Part shown: positions 12,530 to 25,690 of the stretch, piece by piece
Numbering within the stretch: position 1 is the first letter of the stretch
How the letters are laid out: each line of letters starts with the position of its first letter
From: Acanthosoma haemorrhoidale
Taxonomy: Eukaryota > Arthropoda > Insecta > Hemiptera > Acanthosomatidae
Assembly: GCA_930367205.1 (NCBI GenBank)
Contig: OV884009.1
Location: 100,895,189 to 100,959,188, forward strand
DNA length: 64,000 nucleotides
Reading direction: 5' to 3'
Notes under the pieces: generated by a model
The model's input: the letters and a program-made list of their open reading frames with translations, nothing else
Databases searched by the model: none
What the model was told of the DNA's origin: nothing
Translations under genes and position numbers: made by a program

Positions 12530-12720
12530 GATGGGAGCAAGTGAAAGCGCGGCCAGGCCGTTGCCCCGGGATCGATCTACGGTGCCACGTGTACCGGCCC
12601 ATTCATCTCTCTCTGGAGGGGAGGCTCGACCCCTAGTGGTGGGTGTTGGGGGGAGTGTCTCCCCTCCCTCTGGTGGGGGTTTCTACTTCCCAACTACCCT
12701 TCCTCTGGACTAGGGGCGCA
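12530..12720. other. Isolated GC-rich block in AT-rich intron
   Basis: About 190 bases are strongly GC-rich (G-runs, CCCGGG, CCACGTG) between very AT-rich flanks. The plus strand keeps a 60-codon open frame rich in Pro, Ser, Gly and Arg, with no domain I recognise. Such blocks occur as 5' ends of LINEs or inserted repeats. It could also be a CpG-rich regulatory patch, but nothing here proves that. Confidence 0.45.
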
Positions 12721-13273
12721 CGCATTTCATCCAAATGTGAACTGATAGTATCCACCACATGTTTGTAGGTTGTCACTCAGATAAACTGTTCCTTATACAT
12801 TTAAACCGATAAATGGCTCTTTAATATTTCTTAATTTTTTTCCTCTTTTTGAGACATGTAGAATCCCAGGCGCTTCGCAAAACCTTTAAACATTTTGAAA
12901 TATTATATTAATGAACTTTTTTTTGTGATTACAATGCCCTACAGACCTAAGAAGCATTGTATTTTGTAATGAGGATGTCAACCTCTTTGACTTAGTATCT
13001 TCTTATTGTGATATAAGGCAATTCTTTTTTTTAATGATTAGCAGTTTTGCCACCGAGGTATAGGTTTGCACCCTGCTGTGACCACTAACTAATATCGAAT
13101 AAATTACCCTCTGCTCTATCAAATTGAGTATAGAAATGTAAATATTGTTATCAAATCGACTATACAGATGTAGATATTGTATCATAGAAATATTACGCCT
13201 GTGTAAACATATATTGTAACCAAAAGAAGCTTGTAATACCTCAAAAAGTATATCTATGTAAATATTGTATATA

Positions 13274-13312
13274 CGAGGGTGGTTTGAAAAGTTTCCGACC
13301 TAACAAAGATAG
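13274..13312 (+). mobile_element. Solo mariner-type terminal inverted repeat
   Basis: The sequence acgagggtggtttgaaaag, preceded by TA, followed by tttccgacctaacaaag, matches the termini of the small palindromic element at 23740-23845. The form (CGAGGGTGG...TGAAAAGTTTCCGACC) is typical of mariner-family ends. No opposite end or transposase was identified nearby, so this is probably a broken copy. Confidence 0.6.
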
Positions 13313-13739
13313 AAGACGTTTTTTCAGAATTATAAATAGATAAATTGTTTATATATTAAATAACGCGGGTACCACGGGTCACCAGGTCAAGCAGAAGGAG
13401 ATAGGCAAGTGAGCCGATTGGCCAAAATAGACCGCTTTCTCATTGGCTGCTTCTGGCTATATATACCCACCCCTTGGTTTAAGCTGATAAGGCTTTCAAT
13501 CTACGGCTTGCCTCTGAACTGGTACTTGCAGCTCCACTAATGTTTCTAAACTATTGCTTTATTATTTATGAAAACCTCTATACCTCTCTATTCCCAACCA
13601 GCTAGACTTAGTCCAGCACTGAAAGCCTCCATGGCCTTCCCAATGGAGCTCCCTGGCTTTGCCCCACTAAAACTATCATATCCTATCATATCCCAAATTA
13701 TCATATCCTCCTATCATATATAGGTATTCCTTCCATAAA

Positions 13740-13945
13740 GACAACGATCTCTGGGGCCCTACCAATTATCTGGGTAGCGTTTTCCCAGGCGGTCCTGTCA
13801 GCATCTTTCCGGCTCACATTCACTTTTGGGATCCGGACGGTTTTCACATACGTCATTTTAAGGCCACGTAATCTACCTGAAAAGCTAACCTGTACCTCTT
13901 CTCCTCAACATAGTGCACTGTTTAGGCATATACTTCTCAGAAATG
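13740..13945 (+). repeat. Dispersed LINE-tail repeat fragment (family of 61387-62623), plus orientation
   Basis: Reads as the reverse complement of part of the repeats at 15690-16030 and 61540-61900. Shared landmarks include gggatccggacggttt, the cttctcctcaacatagtgc stretch and the nearby tttaggcata. It is more diverged and truncated. The family occurs four times in this window. Confidence 0.65.
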
Positions 13946-14337
13946 GAGTTGGATAGTTCAGTAATGAGACCCATGACCCCATCAGGGGTATGTCAACTGG
14001 ACTACCTCGTTACGAACCGACACACTCTAATGGAAATGTTCATGTCCCTAGGCATAACAGTGGACCCACACTAGCTGAGACAGACTAACCCACCTGTGAA
14101 GGCATGAGTTCTTCATTTCGCTAATAAAAAACAAACCTACAAGGATCACGATCTTTTATAAACATGCATGGGTGAGAACGAATGTAATTCATGTTTATCG
14201 CAAGTCATGTAATCCTTTACTAATTCGTTAAAATAATTTTTTTACGGTTTTTTGGTCCGTATTTATTACCCATTTCTTTGTTCTAGTAGCTAGTCATTTA
14301 AAAGACTACCGTCAAACGGGGTTAAAAGTGCCCATAG

Positions 14338-14396
14338 GGTGAGAATTGTCGCGATAGTTAAATCTTTGTTAGGAAACTATCCTGACAATTCTCACC
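14338..14396. repeat. Near-perfect 22-bp stem hairpin
   Basis: Arm 14338-14359 (ggtgagaattgtcgcgatag then tt) pairs with 14375-14396 at 20 of 22 positions across a 15-base loop. The dimensions resemble a microRNA precursor or the centre of a small inverted-repeat transposon. Pairing does not extend far beyond the stem, and no TA duplication is evident. It lies in the receptor intron. Confidence 0.6.
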
Positions 14397-15129
14397 AATT
14401 GGAGATGGTGAAGAACGGATGTAATTTTTCAGATATTTATAGATTAGACAAATCTGCAATATTTAGTATACACACAGGAGGGAGGATTTAATGGTAAAAT
14501 GAACACAATATCGATCTACACAGTGTATTTTATATATGCTTGAGGAATATATCACCGAGTAAAGATTTTTAATGTGAAATTTTGAAAGGCAAAGTACTGT
14601 AATGGATAGTACGATTTACATGATACAATGTTTGGAAGAGAATATTTTGCAACTATCTATTGGTCAGGAATGAAGGTCATTGAGTTAATATCGAAAAAAA
14701 GATTGGCCATGACAGTAATTATTATCGTAATTAGTCTTAATGGTATTGAGAATTCAACGCTAGCACCTTTAATGGTTCTGAGCAGCGTTTTAGTTATTAA
14801 ACACAATGCTTAAAAGGTTAGTAATAAATAAACTATCAAATTATATCCATTATGTCACTCTAATATTTATAATACCCATACACCCATAACACCATAGAAG
14901 TACGTTCGAATGAGTAGCTGCTTGAATAAAGAAGTAACGAATATGGTTTACAAACCAAAATAGAGCTTGTTGGTATCAGCCACAGTTACAATCTCAGGCC
15001 TACCTCGTTGTGCAGTCTACTGCCAAGGATTTTCTTTAGTTCACCTTAAATGAAAAATAATCAGAGAAACTGGAATCAACTAGTTGAGTAAGAATAAGTT
15101 GTTTTGCAATAATTTTTCCCTAGATTAAC

Positions 15130-16215
15130 CTCATTAGAACATTTCTGAGGGCTAAGGGTCGTGGTAGGCAGGCAGCTACTGCCTAGAGAAACCACTTAAC
15201 TCTTATTAAGGGAGAGTAGGAGAGAATATATACCCTAGTTTCAATTTGGTTCAAAACTCCAGCAAGGCTGAACCAAGAGCCTATACTGTAATTCGATATA
15301 AAGACTATTTAGAGTGACAGAAAGTCCACCGCCCTCGTAGCAGGGAAAACACCACTTCCATGAACAAACGTTAGCTCTATTGAACTTTGAGAAGAAATAT
15401 CTGCTAAGGAATTCAGCAAAAGAACAAGACAGGCAACAAGAAAAACTGCTGATACTCTCTCGAAATCCTGTACAAGGTAATAGACTGTTGTAGTGTGGAT
15501 GGTTCCTGTCGGGTTATCAGATGTGAGGATCCCCAAGGTAGAGAGAGGACACCCACCGCGGGCTAGGGTCACTACAACCTCTAGCCGCCGTCCAGTGAGC
15601 GCCAAGAAAGAGATAAAAATAAGGTAGACCTGTAGTCTTTCACCCTCGCTAGAGGCCTAGTCAGCGGGCAGCTTAATTCGTTTTAATCTGACTCCATAAG
15701 GTCTTAGAAGGTGTGCCCTGACAAAGCACTGTGTTCAGGAGAAGAGGAACAGTGTAGGTTTATAGGTAGTTTATGTGGTCTTGAAATGACCACGAATTCA
15801 CACTCGGTATCTAAGGGTAGGCGAAAACCGTCCGGATCCCAAAAGCCAGTGTGAACCGGAGAGAGGCAGACTGGATTGCCGTGGGAAACGCTACTAGGTA
15901 AAGGTTGTAGGGCCACGGCAAACGTTGTCCGCGAGGGAGAGGTCTCTCCCAAGGTGCTAGTTTTAGCAAGACGAAAGCAGAGATTCCCACTAGGAAGGTG
16001 TGGGGTCTGACAACGCCGGACTAAAACATAGCGAGGCTAGGAGAGAGAGATGCGGAGGTAGTTGAATAAGAAGGCCGTGGCTTGAGTAGAGCAGCAAGTG
16101 CCAGTGCAGAGAGAGTGAGAGAGAGCAGTGTTCCAAGGGGGGGTTCCCCCACCTGCGGCCGTTTCCCCCAACAGCAGCTTCCCTCTCTCCTACTGACGCC
16201 TTAAGAAACATAAAT
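15130..16215 (-). repeat. LINE-tail repeat copy, related to 61387-62623
   Basis: A GC-richer block in the intron. From about 15690 to 16030 it aligns closely with the paired repeats near 62 kb, including the landmarks tccggatcccaaa, ggattgccgtggga, ggagaggtctctcc and gtgtggggtctgacaa. The minus strand has short open frames of 98, 82 and 73 codons, one ending SSPEHSALSGH like the frame in the 62-kb copies, but none is a recognised protein. Part 15130-15610 appears to belong to the same insertion but has no counterpart I can see here. Confidence 0.65.
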
Positions 16216-18480
16216 AAATATTTTCTGGACCGAGGAGAGGGGAACTTCTAATTATTCGTAATTAAGAGGTTGACGCAACAGTCCCCAAGCCCAAAAAGGG
16301 GAGTTTATATTTTCCAAAAGGTACCCAATCAATCTGAAATTTTAAAGTATATTCCACAACACCTGGAAATATGCTGATTATGCTTTAGTAAAAAATGGGA
16401 AACATAAAAATAAAATTAAACACGAGGAAAGTCTGGCCTGTTTCAGATGATAGCTCACAGGCTATTTACCAACAAAACGTTTTCTGACAGGGGTTAAATG
16501 AAAAGCGATACGGGATAGGTCACGAAAGCAATAGAAAGATCCGTTTGAACGGTTGTTTGCTATTTATCAGCTGTTTTATCAAGTCGGATGTCTTCTCTTT
16601 CCAACTTGGGATTAAAATATCTCCGTAACTACAATCATTAGACATGTAGTTCAATTGATAGAAATACTCGCAATTTTATTTTATATAATACACAAACGAA
16701 CACCTTAGATTTACCACTCATGAATCACAATGTAAAGTATTGTGAAGAACAGACAAAATTGAATATAAATCCCTGGCAACGTTAGGTAATTGAAATAGTT
16801 AAAAATATTTATCTAAAAACAAATTAGTGCAACAGATATGATTATTATAATTATGATTAATAATCTGATGACCGCTTTTTGGTGCCTTCCGAGGGTTAAA
16901 TATAACTAGTAATTCCCCAGGTTTGCTCCACACTGTATTCGAATCCCCAATTCGAAAAAAATAAGAATTCAAATACATTCAAAAGATAATTTTCAATGAC
17001 CGAGGTCCTTTAACAAAGTAACTTTTTTAATAAAAAATACCGATAAATTTTCAAAATAATTTAATGTATTTAAAAAACTCACGTGGGGCTCCGTAAGTAT
17101 TTCTCGTTTCTTTACTTTTATTTAAAGAAGTTGAGTTGAGTTGATAATTGATTTAAAAAGGATTTAATCTGCATGACTATCAGATGTTCCATTATCTTTC
17201 CTCAATGCATACCTTTTTTGGATTTGTTCTCTCTCCAGACTACTCTCATATTGAGGACACCATCCAATCAACCTATACGGGCGATGATGGGGAAGTGGTT
17301 ACACTGGATTAAAGAAATACCGTTTTGAGCGAACCTGGTCTAAAGATACAAAAAAAAAATTTACATTAGAAATTATTGCAGTTTACTACTTTTGGAATAT
17401 TTGACCTTCATAATTTATTCGTATTTTAAATTATTTGCGCTGAAGTGTGCTATAAAAATATGTAATTTCCACCTAGATGGTTTTCGTTCAGAGATACCAC
17501 TTCTAAGCGCAGTTCGATTTTAGTCTAAATAAAAATCATGGCAAGTACATCAAATTTTCCGCTACAGCTGCACCAATCGGAAAATTTACTTTAGTTTGAA
17601 CCACTTCCTACAGTTACCGGAGATAAAATTATGTCCCATAACGAACATGTGATTTTTCCTTACTTTTAATAATTAGGTTAATCAAAAATAGTTTCAATTA
17701 GTATTAAATATAGTAAGTATTATACCTAAATATAATACACTAAAATATATTTTCTAATAATACAACACTTTTTTCAATGTACAAATCTAAAATAAGACAA
17801 ATACTAGCGTGAGTCAAAAGTCTGTGCGGTTTTAAACACTTTACTCAAAGCTCGTTTTCAAAATAGCAGAGGTAACATATTATGTAAATAGTGGTTCATA
17901 AGCTCTCTATGAAACTCTAACTCAATAAAAAGTTTTTCGACTGCTTTTGAGTGGACCTGTGTTTGCGCTACTTCAAAACTCCTAGTTTGAGAAGGAAACA
18001 TCGCCTTTTCCCAGGCGAGGTTGGTATATGTAGACTTTGAGATTTAAATAAGTTAAATGTTAGACACAAGCTGGGGGTACTGCCAATAGAAGCTCCAGCC
18101 GGTTAACTTCAAAACCCGTTATACAAGGCTAAGGTCAATGTTACAATTAAAATTTAAATTGGATCAAACTTCGATTGCCATTGATGAAATGTCTTAGAAG
18201 AGTTTTGGAGTAGGGAATATGCAAACCAATTGCCTGTCAAGCTCAAACAGCTCAGAGTATCCTGTGCATGTCTTAGTTAAGTAACTGAAATAAAAACGAA
18301 AAGAAATGGGGAAAACCGGCCACTTTTTTCAAGCTTAAAAGACATATAGAGGGTGAGTATATAGTTCAAAAGGAGTTCAGAAAAAAATTCATTTTTTTCA
18401 ACATGGTTAAGAAAAAATTAAAGGTTTGAGAGCTAACAATAGAAATCATATTTCCAGTATATTCCGTGCCAATTTAATAA
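16216..18480. other. Intron, no feature recognised
   Basis: AT-rich intronic sequence between two repeat insertions. No exon, RNA gene or transposase was identified. Confidence 0.55.
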
Positions 18481-18489
18481 ACCAAAGCC

Positions 18490-20115
18490 CAATTCATGCA
18501 AGCTTTTGATACTCAAATTAAAAATGATTTTAAGGAAAGCAAGAGAAGATTCTTGAATATGGTAAAAGGGACTGAGAGGGAAAACAAAAGCATGCCTGAA
18601 GTGTTCAAGATTCCCGAGGAAATTATTATACCAAGGGTGACGACGGAAAGTGGTGGTGGAGGAAATGAAGAAAAATTCTTACAAAATTCAATAAAGGACC
18701 AGAAGTAACAGAAAAAAAGGGGGTACCTTATAGGTGACTGGAAGGTTTAACAAGCGATTGAGTTAGTTTTGGCTACATAAAGCAACGGGGAGAGATGCCA
18801 TTAGGTTTGAACTTATCAAGTTTGGTGCATACGAAGTTATCAGGTGGATAGATAAGATAATATATAAGGCTTTCCCAAAAATGATTAACCTTATCAATAC
18901 AAAGTGGACTTGTAGTAACTTAAGTCAAATTTTCCTCTAATCAGCGGCAATGAGAATGTATTTGAGGACACTGGAAAAGTGCTTGAAGCCATAAGTAGGA
19001 CACAGGATGCATGAAGAACAAGCTGCAATAAAACCAAATAGGCAAGCCAAAGACCATATCATTATGCTTTGAACTGTAATGAAAAAAAAACATGGATAAA
19101 CACCTAGCAATCGTGGATTTAGCTTCTGACTTTGATATCGTCCCGGGAAAGAAGCAGTGGCATAATTTAAGGATAAAAAAGATTTGTATAATTTAACCAT
19201 GACAATTATAAGTAAACTTATAAGTATGTGAAGGGGGCAGTGAGGGTAATCAATGAGCAGAAGTCGGAATCGTTATCGATGTACAGTGAAGTGCGCAACC
19301 GATCCAGAAAGCCTTAGTCCACTTTTACTCAAATCATACATGGATGAAATCATTCGGAAAGATAAATACAGAAATCTTAATCGGAGATTAAGTATCAGGA
19401 AAATGATGGGGGTTGAGGGGTAAATGCAGAGAACTTCATACCGATAGCCTAGGAACTCCAGAAACTCCACACAGGATTCCATTGACGAATGGGCTTCTGA
19501 GGTAGCTATAAAAGGTGTGAGCATCAACTTAGCTTAAATACAGGTTATTGCAGCCTCTATGAAGTCAAGAAAGGACTAGGCTATGTAAGGTTGTTATTAA
19601 TGTAGAAGTTCTAGAAAGGGTCAACTGTTTAGGCTAAATACCTGCTGGTTAGTATTGAGGGAAATAATCAAATGAGCCACAGATTTAACAGCAACAGGGT
19701 ACATAAGGCTAACCAGGCGTTTTATAATTTCAAATACAATAACCGTGAAAAGAGCCTTTGGGACAAAGACAATCTACAACTACACTACCTAGCGGTTTTA
19801 ACCAACGGAGTAGAGATTTGGCTTAGGATAAAGATACAGGAATGTAGAATGAAGGCTCATACATGAAGTATTTAAAAAGAGCAATTCTGAAACGATATTG
19901 GAAAAAATTAGGAACACTAGAGTGTGGGAATAGTTTAATCAAGAACCTTAGCGAGACAATAATTACTAGAGTATCCTTATGGTTCAGTAATAGAACACCA
20001 GTGAACCGGCACCAGAAGAATCTAATAGAAGCTAGACCTCAAGTACAGAGGCATATATAGGAAGTTACTTCAGGGCCCCAACTCGACACCGAAGACATCA
20101 AGGGGATTACTAAAG
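18490..20115 (+). pseudogene. Decayed LINE reverse transcriptase
   Basis: Plus-strand reading frames, broken by many stops and frameshifts, carry the order of a non-LTR reverse transcriptase. There is an EEKFLQNSIKDQK-like lead-in, KATGRDAIRFELIK near 18780, PNRQAKDHI at about 19030, a palm-like segment near 19110-19160, ESLSPLLLKSYMDEIIRK at 19310-19360, and a C-terminal tail from 19672 to 20060 ending IEARPQVQRHI. The tail pattern is common in RTE/CR1-like or craniate-type LINE C-termini; I cannot fix the clade. It is inserted antisense to the receptor gene in its 13.9-kb intron and cannot be active. Confidence 0.7.
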
Positions 20116-20976
20116 AAGGAGATTTAACTGCAAGTATTTTAAAAATAATGAGTCCCCGGCCCACACTTTTAATCATATTTTTACTTATTGATACGTATTT
20201 TTTTAATCACAATGTTCCTAGGATCAACAAACGTATATTGGTCGTCAAGAGTTGCTCCAGCGGTCTTTTAAACTACTTCTGGGAAGCAGGTATGGAGTCT
20301 GTATTCTAGTATTGTATTGTAGGCATTCTACTTCACATATTTCACGGGAATCATTTCAATTTTGAAAAACCAACCAAACTAATTGACATATATACTGAAT
20401 TTACAAGTAATACCGATCGCCTTTATGGCAGACGGTGATGATGGATTAAGGCAAGTATTTTTTTTGTATACAAAATATTTTTGAAAACGGCCAGAATTTC
20501 GACTCACCCTAATAAGTTCCATAGTCATTATTTAGTGCTACCAAGAGTACTGTTTTGGGATCACTTTCCTCCTTATATAATATATAACTAAAATAGCGAT
20601 CTTATGTTTTTTTTTATTAAATTTTCCAACAAATATAAACGATTCCCAACATATCCATCTCTTTATACGCCATAGGTTTCCTGAACAGAATTGAAATCAC
20701 GGAAAGTAAATTTTGCAATTGGAATTGATTGATTCAATATTAGCAACATTCGCAAGTTGTGTAATGAATTTCCTCTCTATATTTTGGCGATTCATTAACA
20801 TGCATCATCATCTATAGCTATAATTTCTGCTGAGAGTGTTAAATTTTAAACGAGATCGGAATAAGGGAATATCATGTATTTTACGATGAGCAACGGCTTA
20901 CCAAAACCACTGTAATAGTTTGCTCCGAAGACTTTCCATTGAACCACTATAAATGGCTCGCCTTTTCAAAGCTTAC

Positions 20977-21052
20977 CTAGCAAGTCCCATTCCCCGTTGG
21001 TAATGAAACTGCTTATGTCTCCTCCGGTCTCGTCTTGCAGCTGCAGATCCAG
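20977..21052 (-). CDS. nAChRalpha6-like: nAChR exon between Cys-loop and loop C
   Basis: A 76-bp exon with acceptor tattttag and donor gtaagctt, entering in phase 0 and leaving in phase 1. It encodes LDLQLQDETGGDISSF then ITNGEWDLL plus the first base of a Gly codon. The GEWDLLG sequence just before loop C is typical of arthropod alpha6. The G left over joins GT of either TM1 cassette to give Gly-Val-Pro-Gly, which confirms the phase. Confidence 0.95.
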
Positions 21053-23739
21053 CTAAAATATACAAAAATATATTAATATGTGCTGCAACCTTCGCAAATC
21101 ATCAATAAGACATATAAAGTACTTTTATTTAATTATGAATATTTCTTGTAAATATCACATTCCATGTTGTGCTTGTAATCGCTTAACCTTTTATTATTCC
21201 ATCCAAGAAAGCATTAGGAATAATTTAAGTATTTGTTAAAAAAAACAAAACATCAATTTAAAAGTTCATTCAAAACATTAAGACAAACATTAAAAAATAA
21301 GTCTATATTGAAAGTTATTTTAGCTCTATAAAATAAAAACTGGAAATTGTTAAAACCAAACTTGCATAATATCAGTTACTTTCTGCATCTCTGTTGCAAT
21401 GTTTAACATGGAAATTAAACACCTTAATACCTTCATTTTGTTTTTATAAATAGGTACAATACATTTAAAATTTCATTGTTTCATTCAAAGTTGCATTCAT
21501 TGGAATCGCAACCCACCTAATCGGCAATACTTGTTCATACTTTATTTAGAATTCCACATATATAATTATAATGAAACACTAATCACTAAATTAATAACTA
21601 TAATACATGGATTCACATGTGATTGTAGTGTAATGAACTATATAAATACAATTATATATCCCCGCTGTGGTAATTAATTTGATGAGTGATTACATTTAAT
21701 CATTGTTAAAACGGTTTGTAATTGTAATTGAATTTCCGGGTTGGAGCATGGGAAGCCATCTTTCGGCCAACTCAGGAACTTCATACTCGGCGCTGGGTTA
21801 AACAAACAGCCTGCAGGTGAGCTACGGCTTAAGTCCACCATTTTCGATGATCATGCTTTAAATATTGGGCAAATAGCGCTTAATTTGATCAATTATTGTA
21901 TCAAAATTGTTAATATTGTTAAACTATGCGATATTTATTAGCCGAACAAAACATATTGAGAGGGGATTCCACTTTCCCCGATCTCTGGTTTGTTACCTAT
22001 CTCATTGAAAGTGATGAGTAATTGTGATGATACAATTACTCACGTTACAATCATATTTGAATCCTTTCAGTTTAGTTATAATATTTTTTAGGCTTATTGT
22101 TGTGATCTAAGATCGTGTGGAACCTGATCGAAAGTTTGAATCGCGGACCTGTCATACTTTTTCTGCTACTGTGTTGGAAGTTGGGAGCGGTGTCGCATTT
22201 AAGGTTGCTGTTGGATAGGATTCTCTTCAAAGGGTGCAATTTGTCTTAATTTTAAGTTGTGGTAATGAGAATGCGGATGTGTTTGAGGTGAAAAATGGCC
22301 CTGAGGAAGATAAATCGTTGACTAAAAACGTAATTAGACAATATTTTTCAAACAAATTTAACTGGAAAATTGTTTGTATTTCTTTCATAAATCTATCACT
22401 TTTACAAACGTTCAACTATTGGCACTTAATAGCAGCCCTTACGATCTCGGCCTATCCATATCTTTTGGAGTATCTTGTTCTAGTTGGAGACGTGACATCA
22501 AACATGGAGCAGTTGACATAGGAAATAAATAATATGGCCATCTACATAAAATATGATTTAGTGTCATAAATTAATTAAGTTTATTTAAAAATATATATTT
22601 GTCTATTATTTTTCTTTATTATTATAAAGGTCGTGTATTCACAAATTTACCAGCTCCATAACAACAATTGTAAAGAACCATTAATGAATTTATTAGAACT
22701 AGAAAATTTAATATTCTGCTTTTTATCGATTAGGATACCAATTTCAAGGTCTCCGAATCCTAATTAATAGTATGCACAATGTAAGTATACTATAATTACG
22801 ATATAAGTCTTTAAAACTACCACCAAAAGTGTATTTGGAACGATGATGATATTTCTTCTGATGAAAGTGTTACCTGATGCCCTAATAATGCTAAAAATAA
22901 TAAATAGCAAATTTAACTAAAATAAATAAAAGCAACCTTACGGAAAACAATAAAGTGTCAATTATTAACCAAATACTTGTAACTATTAAGTAGACATGAT
23001 GATAGGATATTGTGCGTAATATTTTTAATTTGAAATTAAAGATTTCAGCATAGTGACTAATAATATGTACACTTTGGGCTTTTGTGGACTATACACTCTT
23101 ATCTTAGTAAAAATAATCTTTAATTTATTTTAGTTTCTAAACAAAATAGTTGTAATGTAAGTTCCCATCCAAATTGTATGTGATTAAATATTTACAAACA
23201 CGTAAACATAAACATATAAGCTCATTTAAAATTGTAGAAGGTGATTTAAATAAAAGCAGGTATTGCAGTAGTGGCTCTATGTTTGATGTCATATGCGCTG
23301 AACACCACACTACACGTTCAACTGATGAAATCGGTTTATGTTGGGAAAAAGAAGTACACAGCACTTTGGATTAGATTATGGACTTGAATTAAGTAAAAAC
23401 TCTCAAGTCCGGTCATTACGTCCTAAAAAAGAGGTTACCTAGAAAGTTTTGATACTTGAAAGTGCCATAAATTTCCAAGTGATAAAATTTTCACTTAGCC
23501 TTAACTTAAGAAAAAAACTCTTTCGAAAATTTCTTTCCTGAGTCATTTTGAAATATGACAAATAGACACATAGCGGCTTAAACTAGAGGGAATTATGTTT
23601 GAGTTATGTTCATTTATGTAATTGCTTGATCTCCTGAAAAGCATCGGTGTTTGGAGGGAATCGAAAATTCAATTTTTAAATAGCTTCTGAGCTGTAAGGT
23701 CAAATCGAATGTGTCAGAATCTCTGTACATTGTCAGATA

Positions 23740-23845
23740 CATACACAGGTGGTCTGAAATGTTTCCAACCTCAACATGAAGATAATAATAAAATAAATAA
23801 AAGCTTTGTTAGGTCGGAAACTTTTCAGACCACCCTCGTTTAAAG
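23740..23845. mobile_element. Mariner-derived MITE, about 100 bp
   Basis: Left end caggtggtctgaaatgtttc and right end (reverse complement) acgagggtggtctgaaaagt are inverted repeats of about 35 bases, so the element is nearly all terminus. The same end is seen alone at 13274. The structure, termini and lack of coding fit a miniature element moved by a mariner-type transposase. Confidence 0.7.
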
Positions 23846-25609
23846 AGGTGGATGGCCGAAAACCCCCGTGCTTTTCAGTCCTCTTAAAGTAAATTAAACA
23901 CTGTTCATCTTGATTCTTCTTCAATTTCACAGGTCAAACGTAATTCTGTGGGGTTAGGCGTTTCTTCAATATCACAATTACGTTTCGTAGTTGAGAACGT
24001 TATTATTATTCTTCTTACATGAGCTGAGATGTATTGAGAGGGATCAAAGCACCAACGGAAAATTGTTATCCTTACTTAACTAACTTAATAACTTAATCAA
24101 TCTGACTAGAAAGAGGGCAAGTGTCAAAATCAGGTTTTATCAAAACGAGCCGACGAAAAGCGAAGGGTACAAATCGCTGGAAGATAAATACGCTGGAGAT
24201 GAAGGACGGGATGGGCCGTTTATCAAGAGCCTAATTAGCCCAGGCTCATATCAAAATAAACTCTCTACGGGGAATTAATACTCAAGCTGCCCTCCGGTCA
24301 TGGGAGAGCATACTTGTACCTGGATCATTGTGGCCCTTGTTATTACTGGCCACAGAAAATCGTCCTTCCAACTTGGACCTTTTATTGATTCATGTTTTAA
24401 TGACTTTTTGTCATAAATACACTAAATAGCTAACACATTATCGATGAGGATAGAGCGATCTTTAGTTTAATAGCCCGCTCTTGATAAACAACTGAGCGTC
24501 TGCGACTCTTCTTAAGCTTCCACTGCCCCTACTCAGCCACGATACTTGAGGAATAGCGTGGGTGATCAGATGTCTATATTGCGTGAAGGGTGACCGTAAG
24601 CATTTGTAAATACGGTGTGAATGAGATCATTGATCACAATTACCTAGGAAGATTGTAATTTTCTTCAAAAAATGATTCATTAACGAAAAGTTCTATTTTT
24701 AGCAACGTTGTAGCATTGTCTAGAGCTTTCATGCAAAATACCATCCTTCTATACGAAACTGGGTTTGGAAAAAAAAAATTGTGAATACCCTTTTGATGAG
24801 TTTTAATGACGTTACGTAATTACAGACCACTTAAGCCAGTACTTATATTACATATTATTAACCAAGACATTGAGATCTTTAATTAGATATCCTACTCAAT
24901 ATAAAAAATATATATTTTCTTAACTAATTGGCTTATTATTGGCCCTTCATTATTTTTAATGGGAGTGATTTTATTTGTATCATCATTGAGGCATATAACT
25001 AAGCTAACGAGCAAAATATCAAGCCTCTTGAAAAATCAATGTTATAGTCAAAGTTAGAAACACGATGTTAATAACAGATTTATTCCTCTTTTGTTATTAT
25101 ATTTATAAAGACAACGAACATTATGAACATTGCTATTGAGAAAGTCAACATTTTCTATTTGATAACCTACTAAAAATTATAATTAATTAGTTAACGACAC
25201 TTGTTTTCTGGATATGACTGCTGTTTCCATGTGGTCCATATGTGGGATGAGTCCTCTATGTACAATGTCACGTCCAACGTTCTAACTGAGAATGGTGACA
25301 TTATGAAAAAAACATAAACCTGTGTGGATTATATCCGACATTTAACACTTCTTAAGCCACTTTTCACGAACTATTATTGATTTTAAGTTAAGACTTTCAC
25401 GAGTATGAATAGATTGTAAAAGGAAAATGAATTTAACCCTTTCTTAGATTTCGCTGAGAAGATATAAATTTGTCGGTTTTAGCCATTTTTTAAAGACATA
25501 GCTAGTAAGGGAAATGTAAATAGTAGTTAATAAGATCAGAGTTTGTTTTTGTTGAATTTTTTTTTGTTTCAATGGGTTGAGGATATGAAATAAAGGAAAA
25601 AAAAACCCA

Positions 25610-25690
25610 GAATAGCATAAGGTGCGCTGTCCGATGCAACAATCCCATTGCATCGGAATACGTGCACCTCAGGCGACGTACCCCCATGAG
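25610..25690 (+). repeat. Repeat fragment shared with 60800-60880
   Basis: The motif aaggtgcgctg followed by a ttgcat-ggaatacg core and a dcag-cg tail matches 60800-60860, which lies just downstream of the R1-like LINE. The pair therefore probably mark the 3' region of that LINE family or a target-linked repeat. Confidence 0.5.
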
